In this document: positions 35,887 to 48,070 of the stretch, in pieces
Numbering within the stretch: the stretch's first letter is position 1
Layout: each line of letters begins with the position of its first letter
Origin: Diaporthe sp. PMI_573
Lineage: Eukaryota > Ascomycota > Sordariomycetes > Diaporthales > Diaporthaceae
Assembly (NCBI GenBank): GCA_021399435.1
Contig: JAJTUP010000001.1
Location: 3,348,001 to 3,412,000, forward strand
Length of the DNA stretch: 64,000 nucleotides
Direction of reading: 5' to 3'
Made by a program: the position numbers and the translations under genes
Notes under the pieces: model-generated
Database searches by the model: none
What the model was told of the DNA's origin: nothing
Seen by the model: only the letters and a program-made list of their open reading frames with translations

Positions 35887-37603
35887 ATGTCCTCACAAGA
35901 CGACAAGATCCGGGCTGCCTCAGCCAAGCACCCCATTGTGCCTCTTTCTGAAGGCAGCGCTTACAAGTATGGCACTGCAGGCTTCCGCATGTCCTCAGAC
36001 CTCCTCGAGGGCGTCTCCTTCAGGGTTGGCCTGCTGGCCTCCCTTCGGAGCCGGAAGCTGAGCAGCCAGGCCATTGGTGTCATGATCACTGCCAGCCACA
36101 ACCCAGCCAGGGACAATGGAGTCAAGGTCGTCGATCCCATGGGCGAGATGCTCGAACAAGAGTGGGAGTCATATGCCACCAAGCTGGTCAACTGCAAGAA
36201 TGACGACGAGCTTGTCGAGGTCTACAATGGTCTTGCTGCCCAGCTCAAGATCGATCTCAAGGCCCCTGCCAAGGTCGTCTATGGCCGGGATACTCGACCC
36301 TCTGGCCACACCCTCGTCACAGCCCTCGCCGCCGCACTCGAGGCCACAGCCACCGAGTACGTCGACTACAAGATCCTCACCACACCCCAGCTCCACTACC
36401 TGACGAGAGCCATCAACACCGAGGACACCCCCCAGTCCTACGGTGAGGTCAGCGAGGCCGGGTACTACAAGAAGTTCACCGATGCCTTCGTCCGTGCGCT
36501 CAAAGGTCGCAAGATCAACGGAGCTCTGACCGTCGACTGTGCCAACGGCGTCGGCGGCCCCAAGTTGACCGAACTGCTGAAGTATCTTCCAAAGGACAAG
36601 GTCCCATTCGTTGTCCACGTTGTCAATGATGACGTTCTCCGTCCCGAAGTTCTGAACCTGGATGTAAGTAACTGCGACTCCTTCCCCAATGGGGGGCCAC
36701 ATGCTAAGTCATATCCTTGTGCAGAGCGGTGCCGACTTCGTCAAGACCAAGCAGCGAGCTCCTCCTTCGCCCAAGCCCGAGCTTGGTGCTCGGTGCTGCT
36801 CCTTCGACGGTGACGCTGACCGCCTGATATACTACCACACCGATGCCGAGACGGGCTTCTTCATGCTCGATGGTGACCGCATCTCCACTCTCGCTGCGTC
36901 ATTCATCGCCGACTTGGTGCGGTCCGCTGGGCTCGAGGGGGATCTGCGCATCGGTGTGGTGCAGACCGCGTACGCCAATGGCGCCAGCACCAAGTACATC
37001 ACCGACCACCTTCGACTTCCAGTCGTCTGCACGCCCACCGGTGTCAAGCACCTGCACCATGCAGCCTGCAACTTCGACGTGGGGGTCTACTTCGAGGCCA
37101 ACGGCCACGGCACGGTTGTGTTCTCCAACGATGCCCTGCGCACCTTTAAGGAAAAGGAGCCTCAGTCCCCTGCCCAGAAGGATGCGCTTGAGACACTCGC
37201 GGCTGTTGGCGACCTGATCAACCAGACGGTCGGCGACGCCATTTCGGACATGCTGCTGGTCGAGGTGATTCTGGCACACAAGGCGTGGACGCTGAAAGAC
37301 TGGGCCATGACCTACACCGACCTGCCCAACCGGCTGGTCCGCGTCGAGGTTGGCGACAAGGACCTTTTCCAGACGACGGATGCCGAGCGCAAGCTGTCGC
37401 ACCCCGCTGGCGCCCAGGACGAGATTGACGCCCTGGTCAAGAAATACACCAGCGCGCGCAGTTTCGCTCGTGCCTCAGGAACAGAAAATGCGTGCCGCGT
37501 CTACGCGGAGGCCGCAACCAGGGTGGAGGCGGACGAGCTGGCCAAGAAGGTTGCCGCGGTGGTGGAGAAGTACGGAAGAATCGGCGCGGCTGCGTCGCAG
37601 TAG
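35887..37603 (+). CDS. PCM1: Phosphoacetylglucosamine mutase (Pcm1/Agm1)
   Basis: Interconverts GlcNAc-6-phosphate and GlcNAc-1-phosphate on the route to UDP-GlcNAc for chitin, N-glycans and GPI anchors. Two exons are inferred: 35887-36663 and 36725-37603, with intron 36664-36724 (donor GTAAGT, acceptor TGTGCAG). The product is 551 aa. The phosphoserine loop ITASHNPARDNGVKVVDP is near residue 70, metal-binding FDGDADR follows the intron, and the phosphate-binding loop ARASGTENACRVYAEA is near the C-terminus. The ATG at 35887 has an ACCACC context; the open frame extends 21 nt further upstream but only to a GTG. The UAG stop is followed in the same frame by 95 further sense codons, noted separately. 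Confidence 0.95.
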
Positions 37604-37891
37604 AGCAGCGGTGCGCTAACCCCCGAGAGGATTCTCGAGCCAGAGCTGATTACTCCCATCGCACCAACGCCACAGCTGCTCGGCAGGAATGCCAGTGGCG
37701 TTGCGGGCCACTTCAAAACACTGTCCCTGTCAGCCCTGGAGGCTGATGCTGCTGGGTCAGCGTTCTCCGATGCGATGAGAGAGGAGACGGACAGCAAGGA
37801 CGGGACGCTGGTTGCATCTGAGGAGAGCATCCGGCCCAAAAAGACCGACGATGACGACCCCGAGCTAATTTTCGACATGGAGTTGGATTAA
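37604..37891 (+). other. In-frame coding-like extension after the PCM1 stop
   Basis: Directly after the PCM1 UAG (37601-37603) the same frame stays open for 95 codons to UAA at 37889-37891. It looks protein-like: SSGALTPERILEPELITP at the start, then a Ser/Ala-rich middle and an acidic end (DDDDPELIFDMELD). It has no ATG near its start. It could be a readthrough tail, the last exon of an alternative transcript, a remnant of a once longer protein, or chance in GC-rich DNA. No function is assigned. Confidence 0.35.
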
Positions 37892-39127
37892 CGCTTCCAA
37901 GCAGGGGAAGAGAAAAGTCCCAGGCACCATGGCTATGATGGTGGTGGTGGCGGCGGCGGCGGCGAAAGTTCGACATCAACTCCAAAAGTGTTTGGCGGCG
38001 TTTTGAATCTTGATGCTCTGCTTGTCAAGAGCTTCCTGCAATGAAGGATAAAGAATGTCATTTGTCAGTCAGTCCAACTAAAGGAATAAAAGAACGCCGA
38101 TCGGTACGGGCAAATAGAGTCACCTGAATAGGTCGGTGGATCGGAAATAGACGAAATGCCCTGCTGCAAGATACGGTCCTTCGAAATGCATGCTTCTGTG
38201 ACGAGAGTGAGATGGGTGGTTCTCAACAGTTACTTTCTGTGGTATGGTCGACTGGGACTGGCAAGATGTGCGATGTTTGTATGCCCAGCATGTAACTGCT
38301 GAAGGGGCCCCAAGAGGCACCCTTTCTCAGTGACGCAAGGAACCCATTCACTGCTCACTGCCACAATATGGACCACAGGACTACCTAGTTGACAGCTCCT
38401 GCTTGGGACTAGAGAGTGCATTGTCAGTGTGCAGAGCGCACCATCTCTTTGTGTCATCACACTCCCTCAGCATATCACCCAACTCGATAAGGGGTGGTGT
38501 TGGTATTGCATGCTTTTCCAGGCCACCTCCATTTTCTCGTTTAATCTCTAATCATAAATCCAGCCTGAGATCTGCAATTATGTTGTCTCGTCTGAACCAC
38601 ACAAAGGCGTCTCGTGTCTCTTTCGTCTTGCACCAGGAACCGATGATATCTATGCAAATACATCATGCCTTCCTATGGCCGGTGGGAACATTTGGAATAG
38701 AGAACGTTCCGTCCCATTCCCTCCTTCTCCTTTTCCTTCTACCCTTTGCTCCCAGGATTTCCGTGTCCGACCGCCATTACTATGAACCCGAGCGACGGGC
38801 GCGGTCATCTAGGAGAGAAAGCCCTGACGGCTTCGTCTGCTCTTCCACCGTGGACCGAGGGTCTCTCCCCGCCGTTTTGCAGTTCAGATGAATGTGTTTC
38901 TGTGCGTGAGCCTCCAGGCGCGCGATACGCAGCGTCCTGCTTTGCAGCTAACTCCCCACCATGACTGACGATGCCCGCGTAATCTAGCCGACCCCGCCGC
39001 TGCAACGGAGGGTTTCAATGAGGTACGGCGGCTTCAGAGAAGATTACCAGATCGTGTCGAGATGGGCACTCGCCGCACCTCCTGCACCAAACAAGCACAC
39101 ACGAGGGTGCGTCCGCTCCTACACGGC
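37892..39127. other. Convergent PCM1-PRMT1 intergenic region
   Basis: About 1.2 kb. It includes a GGTGGTGGTGGCGGCGGCGG run near 37939-37960. Open frame 38403-38891 (+) has no recognisable domain. No gene is called. Confidence 0.5.
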
Positions 39128-40621
<1,494 letters not shown>

Positions 40622-41297
40622 GATGTTGACTACTGTGTCCGAAGACTAGGTTTAGGTGTCTGGAAGGAAAGGAAAGGATATAAGTTGGGAGTTTTTGGTC
40701 GGGCAGTGGTGGAAGGGACGCGTTGTTGACACTCAAAATTGCAAGCACGGTCTTGGGGTCTCGAAGTCGAACCTCAGTAGCAGCGGGGCACCCTCTATCC
40801 AGGGACGTTCTGATTTTTGCAAAGGTTTTTGGCTGGCAGAATAAAAGGCGACTAGCCGGCTTGGGGGCCCTTGGCCTCTTTCCGGCAGCCACACCGACTT
40901 CCCTGCTTGTTGCAGCCCAACTCGGGACCTGCAAGGGTGCTTCACCTCGGGTCCCTGCAGTATTTGGGATCTACAGGGGGCCTGGGCCACCGGGCAAGCC
41001 AGGGGTCAGAGCCTCAACTGACCTTCTTGCACGCAAAAGCCCCGACCTTCGACGTTGGATTCTCGCAATGTACTTTTGAGAACTATGAGGAACTCTCCTG
41101 CTGTATGGTGAGCAAACAATCCCGACAGGCTCATTATTGAGAATCGATCCCATCCCAACAACCAACTCACTGATCTTTGAGTCAATTCCGACTCTGCTCA
41201 TAGAACTGACTAAAGTAGCCTATACGAAAACGCCGTCCCCCCTTCCTGGGTATCAAATGCGTGAACCGTAATCCTGGATCTCTCGGGGCTGCCAGCC
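40622..41297. other. Intergenic PRMT1-POL4
   Basis: About 680 bp between two minus-strand genes: the promoter of the methyltransferase gene and the 3' end of the polymerase gene. No motif or repeat stands out. Confidence 0.45.
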
Positions 41298-43755
41298 TTA
41301 ACACCATCGCTCATGAGGCTCCCTCCACTGGACCCCAAGAGTCTCAAAGATCTTTCTCTCACTCTTGCCTTCAACCAGCTCTCCCTCGGACAGTTTCTTC
41401 CTCTGATTTCCCCTGATCACATCCCTGTACAACCCACGCTGGTTCAGCCTCATGTCCTTTTTCGAGGCCAGCAGCCGGAGGCTTCGGTTGAAGATGTCAT
41501 TGCCCGTGAAGTAAATCAATGCGGCACCATACTCGGTCTCTGGCCTACGATATGTTAATTTTGTGTCACACGGCCTTGTGTGGTGTTTCTCATAAGGTCA
41601 TGCAAAAAGAGGAAGTTTATGCATACACTAGCAGGAAGTCGATACGTCTCCAAGGCCTGTGTCCGTCCTTGCCGTCCTCGGATCCGGCCGCGCGTGGGAG
41701 AACACAGCAGCCGTGCCACTTGGAACCATTATCGTCCTTCTTGTTTCTAGAACTCCGTTGGTTGTGTGAGGCCAGCGCGGCCGTGAGGAATCCCTTCTTC
41801 GTCAGCTCGGTGACTAGCACATTAAGGAACCGAGTGAGCTCCTCGCTCGACCTGGTCCCTGCCTTGGTGATGATAAAGTCGATGTCGCCGCTGCTCTCCG
41901 CGCCCCTGCGGTAGCTGCCGCCGATGAGGAGCTCGACGTCCTTGTCAATACGGGCCGCTTCGTCCTTCACGTAGTCGCCAAGGGCCTTGACTTCGGACCG
42001 CGGGATGCGCGTATTGAGGTCTTGATAGTGTTCAACGCCAATGCGCTGGGCCGGGGTTAGTGAGGCATGTCGCAGCAAGTCATTGAGGGTCCGGAAGCCC
42101 TTGGCCATCCACCGACTAGCTGTGGAGAGGCCGACACCATAGATGCCCAGGAAGAGCTGGAGAACCTGGCTATTCGCGTCGTTTTGTGCATGCTCCAGGC
42201 GTTGAAGGCGGTCAGTTTTGACGATCTCCTCGATCTTGCTCTTGATACTCGGCCCGATGAAAGGGAGAAGCCCGGCTTCCTCGGCAGTTGTTACCTTTTC
42301 AGGTTGTTTAGACAATGTGTTGATGGCTCTGCGGTAAGACAGGAGACGCCAATGGTCGTTCGTCCTATCGTAGTAGTCACACAGTTGCTGCAAGATCGTG
42401 ATTGTCCTGGCATTTGGACCACTGGACTTGTCCATCGTACCACCTCTGCTGCAAGCAAAGTTGTCCTCAAGTCTGAGCTTTGACACCTGGGACTTCTTGG
42501 CGCGTTTTGTTGGTTTCTTTCCTTCAGACTCGCTGTCACCGTCACTGTAACTGTCACTGTCACTATCACTGTCCTTCTTGTCGTCTTCATCGTCGTCGCA
42601 CGCCAGTGAGGGAAGGTCCTTGTAATTCTTCTGCACATGCTCAATCATTTGTGATAGCATGTCTCCGTGGTCGTGACCAGTTGGACGGTTTCTTGTAGGG
42701 CCAGCACAAGACACTCCATCCCCAAGAAAGGGCTGTGAGGATGGAATAGTAACATGTGCCACCTTCGTCCCCGTCCCGACCTCAGAATGGCTCTCGTTCT
42801 GCGGTGCTGAGGATTTCTCACTTTGCGAAGGAGTAACATGTGGATCCTCCCCCTGTCTGTTGGGATCAGTTCGGGCGGCCTTGACTTCCAACGAGTCTTT
42901 TGGGAGTTGCTCGGCAGTGGATGCGGCGGGTGTTGACGAGTCCGTGATGACTCGATACCATGACGATGTAGTCGGGAGGAGTCGCTTCTCTTTAATGCTG
43001 TCCAGAGGCCAGTGTGTTCGAACTAGTAAGGGCTGGTCTTGGTCAATCACCGAAGCCACCCTGTCCTTGATATGTTCAAAGGCCAACTCGTCGTCAACGA
43101 TGATGTGCGTTGCATCTGGAAGCACAGAGGTGACTTCCGCACCATACTTCTCTGCTTGCTCCATGCGAAGCCTCCGCAGGCCTTTACGATCTCCTTGGAT
43201 GTAGAAGAATCGCAACCCTCTGAGTACCTGATCTTGGAGAGGGACCCCTACTTCATGCTTGCGCTTGCGAGATCTCATGCTGCTATCTGCAATCAACTGG
43301 AAGGATGAGGCGTGCGTTGAGGGAAGAGATGGTGGGTTTGTTGCCCTGCGTCTCAGCTTCGTCATAGCCGATGGGGGCTCTTGACGGGGCGTGTCCTCGA
43401 TAAATGAATTGCTGCCTGAGAGACGCTTGGCCTGCTTGCTCTTGTCAGAGCCAGGTGTGGCTTTGATGACAGTAGTAGAAAGTTTCGTCGGTGCCGTGTT
43501 GGACCGCCTTGACAGTCCTGTCAGGCCCTCATCTGCCGTCGTCAGGTCAATGTGCGGGACGTGGTTCGCGGTAGGCTCATGAGTGGCGGCCGTCGTTTTG
43601 TCTTTGGCCACTGCCTGCTTGAAGAATTTCCGGTTCTTATCGCGCAGTTCGCGATCGTGTCGAGGGACCTCATCCTCGCTGCCTGATGCCGCTTCCAGCC
43701 AGCCAAGCTGAGAATAGAAGGCCTCTTTGTCCGTCAGGGAAGCGTCTGCAGACAT
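41298..43755 (-). CDS. POL4: Family X DNA polymerase with BRCT domain (Pol4 / lambda-mu type)
   Basis: Gap-filling polymerase of end joining and base-excision repair. Two exons are inferred: 43755-41627 and 41544-41298, with intron 41626-41545 (donor GTATGC). The splice turns the apparent end RIDFLLVYA into RIDFLLVPETEYGAALIY, restoring the palm domain. The product is 791 aa from the ATG at 43755 (MSADASLTDKEAF); the frame stays open to an ATG at 43839, which would add 28 residues. A BRCT domain lies at about 172-265, followed by a Ser/Asp-rich linker with a (DS)n run coded near 42530-42575. The core (about 440-791) has the 8-kDa HhH region, catalytic GGSYRRGAESSGDIDFIIT (two Asp) and the third Asp in RRIDFLL. 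The thumb ends WREPHERWC. Confidence 0.92.
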
Positions 43756-44142
43756 GTTGTGACAGCAGTGCTTGCTTTGTAGCGGGCTGTTTGTTTGGTG
43801 GGACGGAAGCGATGTTTCGTGGGCGGCCAGTGTTCCCAACTAGGCGAATGCATGCCGGAAGAGAAGTGCTGCCGGTGTGGTAACTTACCAAGGCGCGAGC
43901 TGATTTATCAATTACGACAGGTAGAGGGGGGCTGGCTTGCGCATATCATTCACTTCCGCTCATGAAGCTGGAGAAGGGGATAGCTGATACATCAGCTAGC
44001 TCGGACACCCTTCTACGGTGTAATATTACGTAAGATCCCCCCCCTAGACACAGGTAAACCACGTATAGTTAGGCAACCATACTGTTGGACAGGATCACCG
44101 GCCAGTGAACCACCTCCCTCAATATGCATGTAAATGAGACAG

Positions 44143-44308
44143 ACTCATGTAGGATAACCCCCTATACTATCACGGTCCCATGAGATACCTTTCCGTGGAA
44201 TAGGTTTCTATGGGATAACCTTATGTGGGACACCCTCCCGTGATATAACCTTTTATAGGGTATCCCACCAGAGAATAGTTTTCCAGAGAACACTTTATAC
44301 AGGACAAC
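44143..44308. repeat. Degenerate minisatellite, CTATGGGATAAC-type (locus C)
   Basis: About 11 diverged units of 14-16 bp of the form YCTTTYYRTGGGATAAC (for example tttctatgggataac, cttatgtgggacac, cttttatagggtatc, tttatacaggacaac). Unit length and the CTATRGG core relate it to loci A and B, though the flank of the unit differs. Confidence 0.65.
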
Positions 44309-44480
44309 AAGCTTGTCATAGGTGACCAAGCAGACAACGTCTGGAGTAACACAATTGGCGTCTCGCCTTTCTATCGATGCATGCAGCAGTATAGGTACGT
44401 AGCCACACATGCCTACAGGCTGGAAGTAGCTCAGCCATCCTGGTTCGCGCTTCTCACGTCAATAAGACGGGAGGGAGGGT

Positions 44481-44512
44481 GTGCCAGTGTGCCAGTGTGC
44501 CAGTGTGCCAGT
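44481..44512. repeat. 8-bp tandem repeat (gtgccagt)x4
   Basis: Four perfect copies of gtgccagt, followed by a broken fifth (gtgacatg). A simple sequence array with no visible function. Confidence 0.9.
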
Positions 44513-45185
44513 GTGACATGTGCACTGCATTGATGGGCAGCCAAACAGCAACAAATGAGTGGTTAAATCTATCCCGCCGATAGAGACGAGGGCTGTGGAA
44601 TAATCGCAAGCATGATGCTGACGTATCTCAGACGTAGGGCTACCACCTATTCATTTCGTGCTGAAAATGACACCATGCCTTTTCGCTCACCAACAGAGAT
44701 GAGTAAATCCAATTCCTCCTACTGATGGAAGATGACGGTCACGGAACTTGTTGCAGTGCAGCACAGCATTGTCTTGTATTCAGTGTGTCGTGGTGTATCA
44801 GAGGGAAGAGCATGGCTATCTGAGGCAGAGTGTAACCTCCAATGGCTCTCGCTGCAACATATGCTGCGGGCCCAAAATCATGATGCCCTCGTCAGGGAAA
44901 TCCTCAAAAAACGGAGCGTCAAGCCATAACGCCCTAATGAACGTCATGAGTCGGTGATAAGCTAGGGAGACAACTTCCCAAATGCTAATGAAACAACTCC
45001 AGGGGAAATTCGGTTGCTCGTCCTCCAAGGGCCATCTCTCTTCATGCCGAAGGTCCTTCCTTCACACCCAGAACGTCCAACTGATTCAACGCTTTCCTGC
45101 TCTGCCTTTCCCCTTGAGTTGCTCATTCCCAGTGGCGTTACCGCCAACTGCATCATTGAAGGTCGGTCGGATAGGTAGCTGTGTC

Positions 45186-45929
45186 TCACTGGCGGCGGGG
45201 GGTGTCCTTCAATACAATGAACTCCTGTGCTTGCTCTCCATTGGGACTCTCTGTGTGAGTGTCAGGACTCACCACGTCGCTGGACTTATCTTTGGACACA
45301 GCGCCTGTGCCGCGATTGGCCACGTTGTCGTCGTCAATCTTGACGGCGTTGATGCTGGCGTTGGTGGTGGCTTCATGAGACGAGGCCTGAGACGAGACGT
45401 AATTAGTCTCTGGCAAGGTCTGATTGTTGTCTATCCAATAGTCAGTATTTGGGCTGATTATTCGGCCACAGCGCTGGAGTGTGTGGGGCTCAAGGGCCTG
45501 GACACGTAGAGTCTTACTTTTGAATATTGGGTGTTTAATGACTGAAGGCATCCAAGGACCCTTCTTCACCAAGGTCGTATCCCCGTTACGCATGTCCTCG
45601 AAGTCTTTCTGGCGAGACAGCTTGAACTCGCTCGCCTTCTGCAACAGGTCCTCGTAGTCGCTCGTGTGTGTCTTCACTGCATCGAAAAGGGCTTGTAGAA
45701 GTGCCCTTTGCGCGGCTGACTGGTGGTTGCCCAGTAGCTTGTTGACTCGGTGCGATGGTGGCAGCTCACAGAGGCGAGCGAATCAAAACTTCTACTTGGA
45801 TTGATTGCACAGATCGCTCAGTTTCATTTCGTCCCCGCTGGGTGCGCCAAGGTCACCTGAAGGCTGGGTGGCCGCCATTTGTGCTTCAGGGCCCACATGA
45901 CCATCGGGGTGAGATGCCTGTGTGGCCAT
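45186..45929 (-). CDS. Unrecognised protein gene, 5' structure uncertain
   Basis: A minus-strand frame runs from about 45768 to the stop at 45186 with a charged, coding-like composition (SAAQRALLQALFDAVK, then DYEDLLQKASEFKLSRQKDF). A canonical intron fits inside it: donor GTAAGAC at 45517, branch TACTGAC, acceptor GGATAG ending at 45431, both sides in phase 1. Upstream, an in-frame ATG at 45929 starts MATQASHPDGH but two stop codons (TAG, TGA) four codons apart separate it from the downstream frame, so another intron or a different start must be assumed. The C-terminal part is hydrophilic (SPNGEQAQEFIVLKD). I recognise no family. It could also be a decaying gene. Confidence 0.4.
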
Positions 45930-46915
45930 TATGGACTTCGTTACTCTCTTCGTCTGTTCAAGTGGGTCGACTGCATTCTGAATGAATGTAATGATGCCTA
46001 GTAGCTTGTGGTTTTCTTGTGTGCCTTGTGTTGCAATCGGGCGTTTGAACACATGAATTTCTGGTGAGTGCAGTGCGGCTTTCGCTAGGCGGCAGTGCAG
46101 CAGATGCCTGGGTAGTCGACTACTTTGTGGTGTGAAAAATATCTGGCCGCACGGTGGCACGATGAAAAGAAACTGAAAGAGAGCTCAGGACACTTTACTG
46201 CGAAAAGTGACCACGATGATGGGCTATGGGAGAGGGCAGACATATACAAGTTGTCTTGAATCCCATCGCAGTCACATCGGTGCTCTTGTCTTTTTGTGCT
46301 TTTAGATGTTTGCCTGCAGACTGATGCTGCATAGCCGGCGCACAGTAAGTCAGTCTTGCTAGCGAAAGGCTAGATTTTTGCCTCCAAAACTCAGACGAGC
46401 ACGTTAGTTTTGTCAACAGAAAGCCAGGCCTTTGCTTGCAAACACCAGACGAACACATTTTCCCGTGCATCATTGGTTTTTATCGGCTCCTTCCTCCCAT
46501 TCCATGTGACGGGGAATTGACCAGTCAAATCAGTGAAAAAGTGGCGTTGTTCATTACGTGGCTCGAGTGAAGAGCAATACCTCTCCCTCTTTTGCCTCCG
46601 CTACCCTTCCGAGATCAAGACTACAGTCTCATCCATCTGCGTCTTCGAATTCGTCACGCGTTCGCGAGACAGGGTCAGTCCAAACCTTCTCCTTTCGTCA
46701 CCCCCCCCCCCCCAACGTCACCATTCTTGTCGACTGCAATAGCATTCGCAGATCGGTAGACTCCCCACCGCGAAGCAAAATTACTCGTCTCAGCTGATTT
46801 AGGCTTTATGCTACAGCCAATGTGCGTTCGCCTCCGTGATCTTCAGTAGGACCATTGCCTTAGAGACTATCACATCCCCGCATCAACGAGCATCCAAGCC
46901 CATCCACCTGCCAAG
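45930..46915. other. Intergenic with diverged tandem duplication
   Basis: Contains a two-copy diverged duplication at 46362-46461 (listed separately) and a run of 13 C at 46701-46713. The minus-strand frame 46195-46473 runs over the duplication and is not convincing as a gene. Confidence 0.45.
46362..46461. repeat. Diverged two-copy tandem duplication (about 53 bp period)
   Basis: Copy 1 (from agcgaaaggctag) and copy 2 (from aacagaaagccagg) share GAAAG, TTTGC, CAAA and CAGACGARCAC at constant spacing. Similarity is clear but moderate, indicating an old duplication. Confidence 0.55.
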
Positions 46916-47331
46916 ATGGCTTCCACGGACCCATTGCGCGAGTTCCTTCCTCAGACCGATGACGACTCCGTCAAGAGCCTGGAGGCAGCATTGGAGTCAT
47001 ACATTGGGAAATCAGCTTGCCATGGACGCGTCCCTGGCAGCATTTCTTCGGCCTCTGAAGATGGAAGAACAGTGGTGGTGTCATATCTGGACCAGACAGA
47101 CATCAAGTATCGGGTCTGCTTGTGAGTGGCGAGCCTAAGAGCCAGGTGTGTCAGCCAACTCCACACCATGTTGTTACGACATACAATGCCTTCTATAACG
47201 GAATGGCTACTATGTACTACTGGATTGCCAATCGAGAGATGGTTTGTTACGTAGGTATCGTCTTTTGGCCGGCTCACCTGATTTGTAGCAATGCTCAAGT
47301 TCGTCTCACCTCCGAAGACACGTATCCGTGA
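46916..47331 (+). CDS. Small hypothetical protein, possible two-exon gene
   Basis: The ATG at 46916 (AAGATGGC context) opens MASTDPLREFLPQTDD. Exon 1 (46916-47121) ends at a strong donor GTGAGT; exon 2 (47289-47331) follows TTTGTAG and stays in frame to a stop, giving about 82 aa (phase 2 joined to phase 1 restores TTC). Composition is acidic and soluble; no motif is recognised. Leader DNA upstream is pyrimidine-rich. It could be a genuine small gene or the truncated front of a decayed one. Confidence 0.33.
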
Positions 47332-47792
47332 GGAGATCTGCTCCCGCCTCGCAGTCTCAGTTCTCGGTCTACTGGAGAAGGGGCGCGGCTTCCTCCAGGA
47401 TCCGTTCAGCGTTCCCTGATTTGTTGAAAACGATATTGAGAACGAGGGAGGTCTTCGGCATAGCGGGGATTTTGGGGGATCAATGCGTTGCATACGTAAC
47501 CACTCTTTCGCCTGATAGCACTGGCTTGGAGTGATGGCCCAGCTATATACGGCTTCACTGGTTGTCTAGATTCGTTCTAAACAATTCTAATCTTGTGGTG
47601 CTTTTCTATACGATATAGTGTGGCGTCGTAAGGCGCTGTCTCACTTAGGCTGTTATCAGTACGAGGTCCGCTGGAAGGCAAAATGTATGTCTTTTGAAGC
47701 ACGAGGCCAGAGGGAGGGCTCGCGATGTCTTATGTCGAAGAAAACTTGTCAGCATATAAGCTTGTCTATATGCTTAGGATATGCTTAGGATA
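47332..47792. other. Intergenic sequence
   Basis: No gene is supported. A 12-bp tandem (tatgcttaggat, two copies and a part) lies at about 47768-47795, beside the decayed tRNA copy. Confidence 0.45.
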
Positions 47793-47857
47793 TGCTGCTC
47801 CCTGAATGGGTGAAAGATGACAAGGCATACTAGCCACTACTAGTATATTACGAAAGA
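47793..47857 (-). pseudogene. Decayed, truncated tRNA-Asp copy
   Basis: Read on the minus strand, it starts TCTTTCGTA like the intact tRNA-Asp at 51057. It keeps GTGG(C)TAGTATGC, the anticodon region TTGTCATC and part of the intron (GGGAGCAGCA). It has an inserted ctagta in the D-arm, lost bases in the anticodon stem and no 3' half. The 5' flank is also shared with the intact gene. Confidence 0.6.
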
Positions 47858-48002
47858 AGTACCTCAGTGTGAGTCGAGGTAGCTGGTGGGTTTCTGGAAT
47901 TATGTTCCCACACTGGACTCATACATCTGCTGCAAGTAAGGTTCTTTCCGTCCACCACGTCTCTCACCTCGATTGGATTGTTATTTATATTCTAACACAA
48001 CA
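47858..48002 (-). mobile_element. LTR-like element, solo, beside tRNA-Asp relic
   Basis: On the minus strand it opens TGTTGTGTTAGAATAT and ends with CCACCAGCTACCTCG...TCACACTGAGGTACT directly before the tRNA-like sequence. The opening and closing words are shared with 50887-51056 while the middle differs. A TG start, short length and position at a tRNA gene suggest a solo LTR. No internal region was seen. Confidence 0.4.
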
Positions 48003-48070
48003 GCCCTCCGTTTTGAGTGTTAATGCAGAAAATTGTCGTATATGGGTCTTAGAATGTACTGAATAATGGG

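Larger units (their letters stand above)
43756..45185. other. Intergenic region with two tandem arrays
   Basis: About 1.4 kb holding minisatellite C (44143-44308) and an 8-bp tandem repeat (44481-44512). From here rightwards the sequence becomes visibly richer in A and T and poorer in genes. No gene is supported. Confidence 0.5.

Noticed and set aside
45186..45677. Start at 45677 for the unrecognised gene
   Set aside because: That position is a GTG inside an open frame, not an ATG; the frame continues upstream.
46195..46473. 92-aa minus-strand frame
   Set aside because: It runs over the two-copy duplication and has no coding signature.
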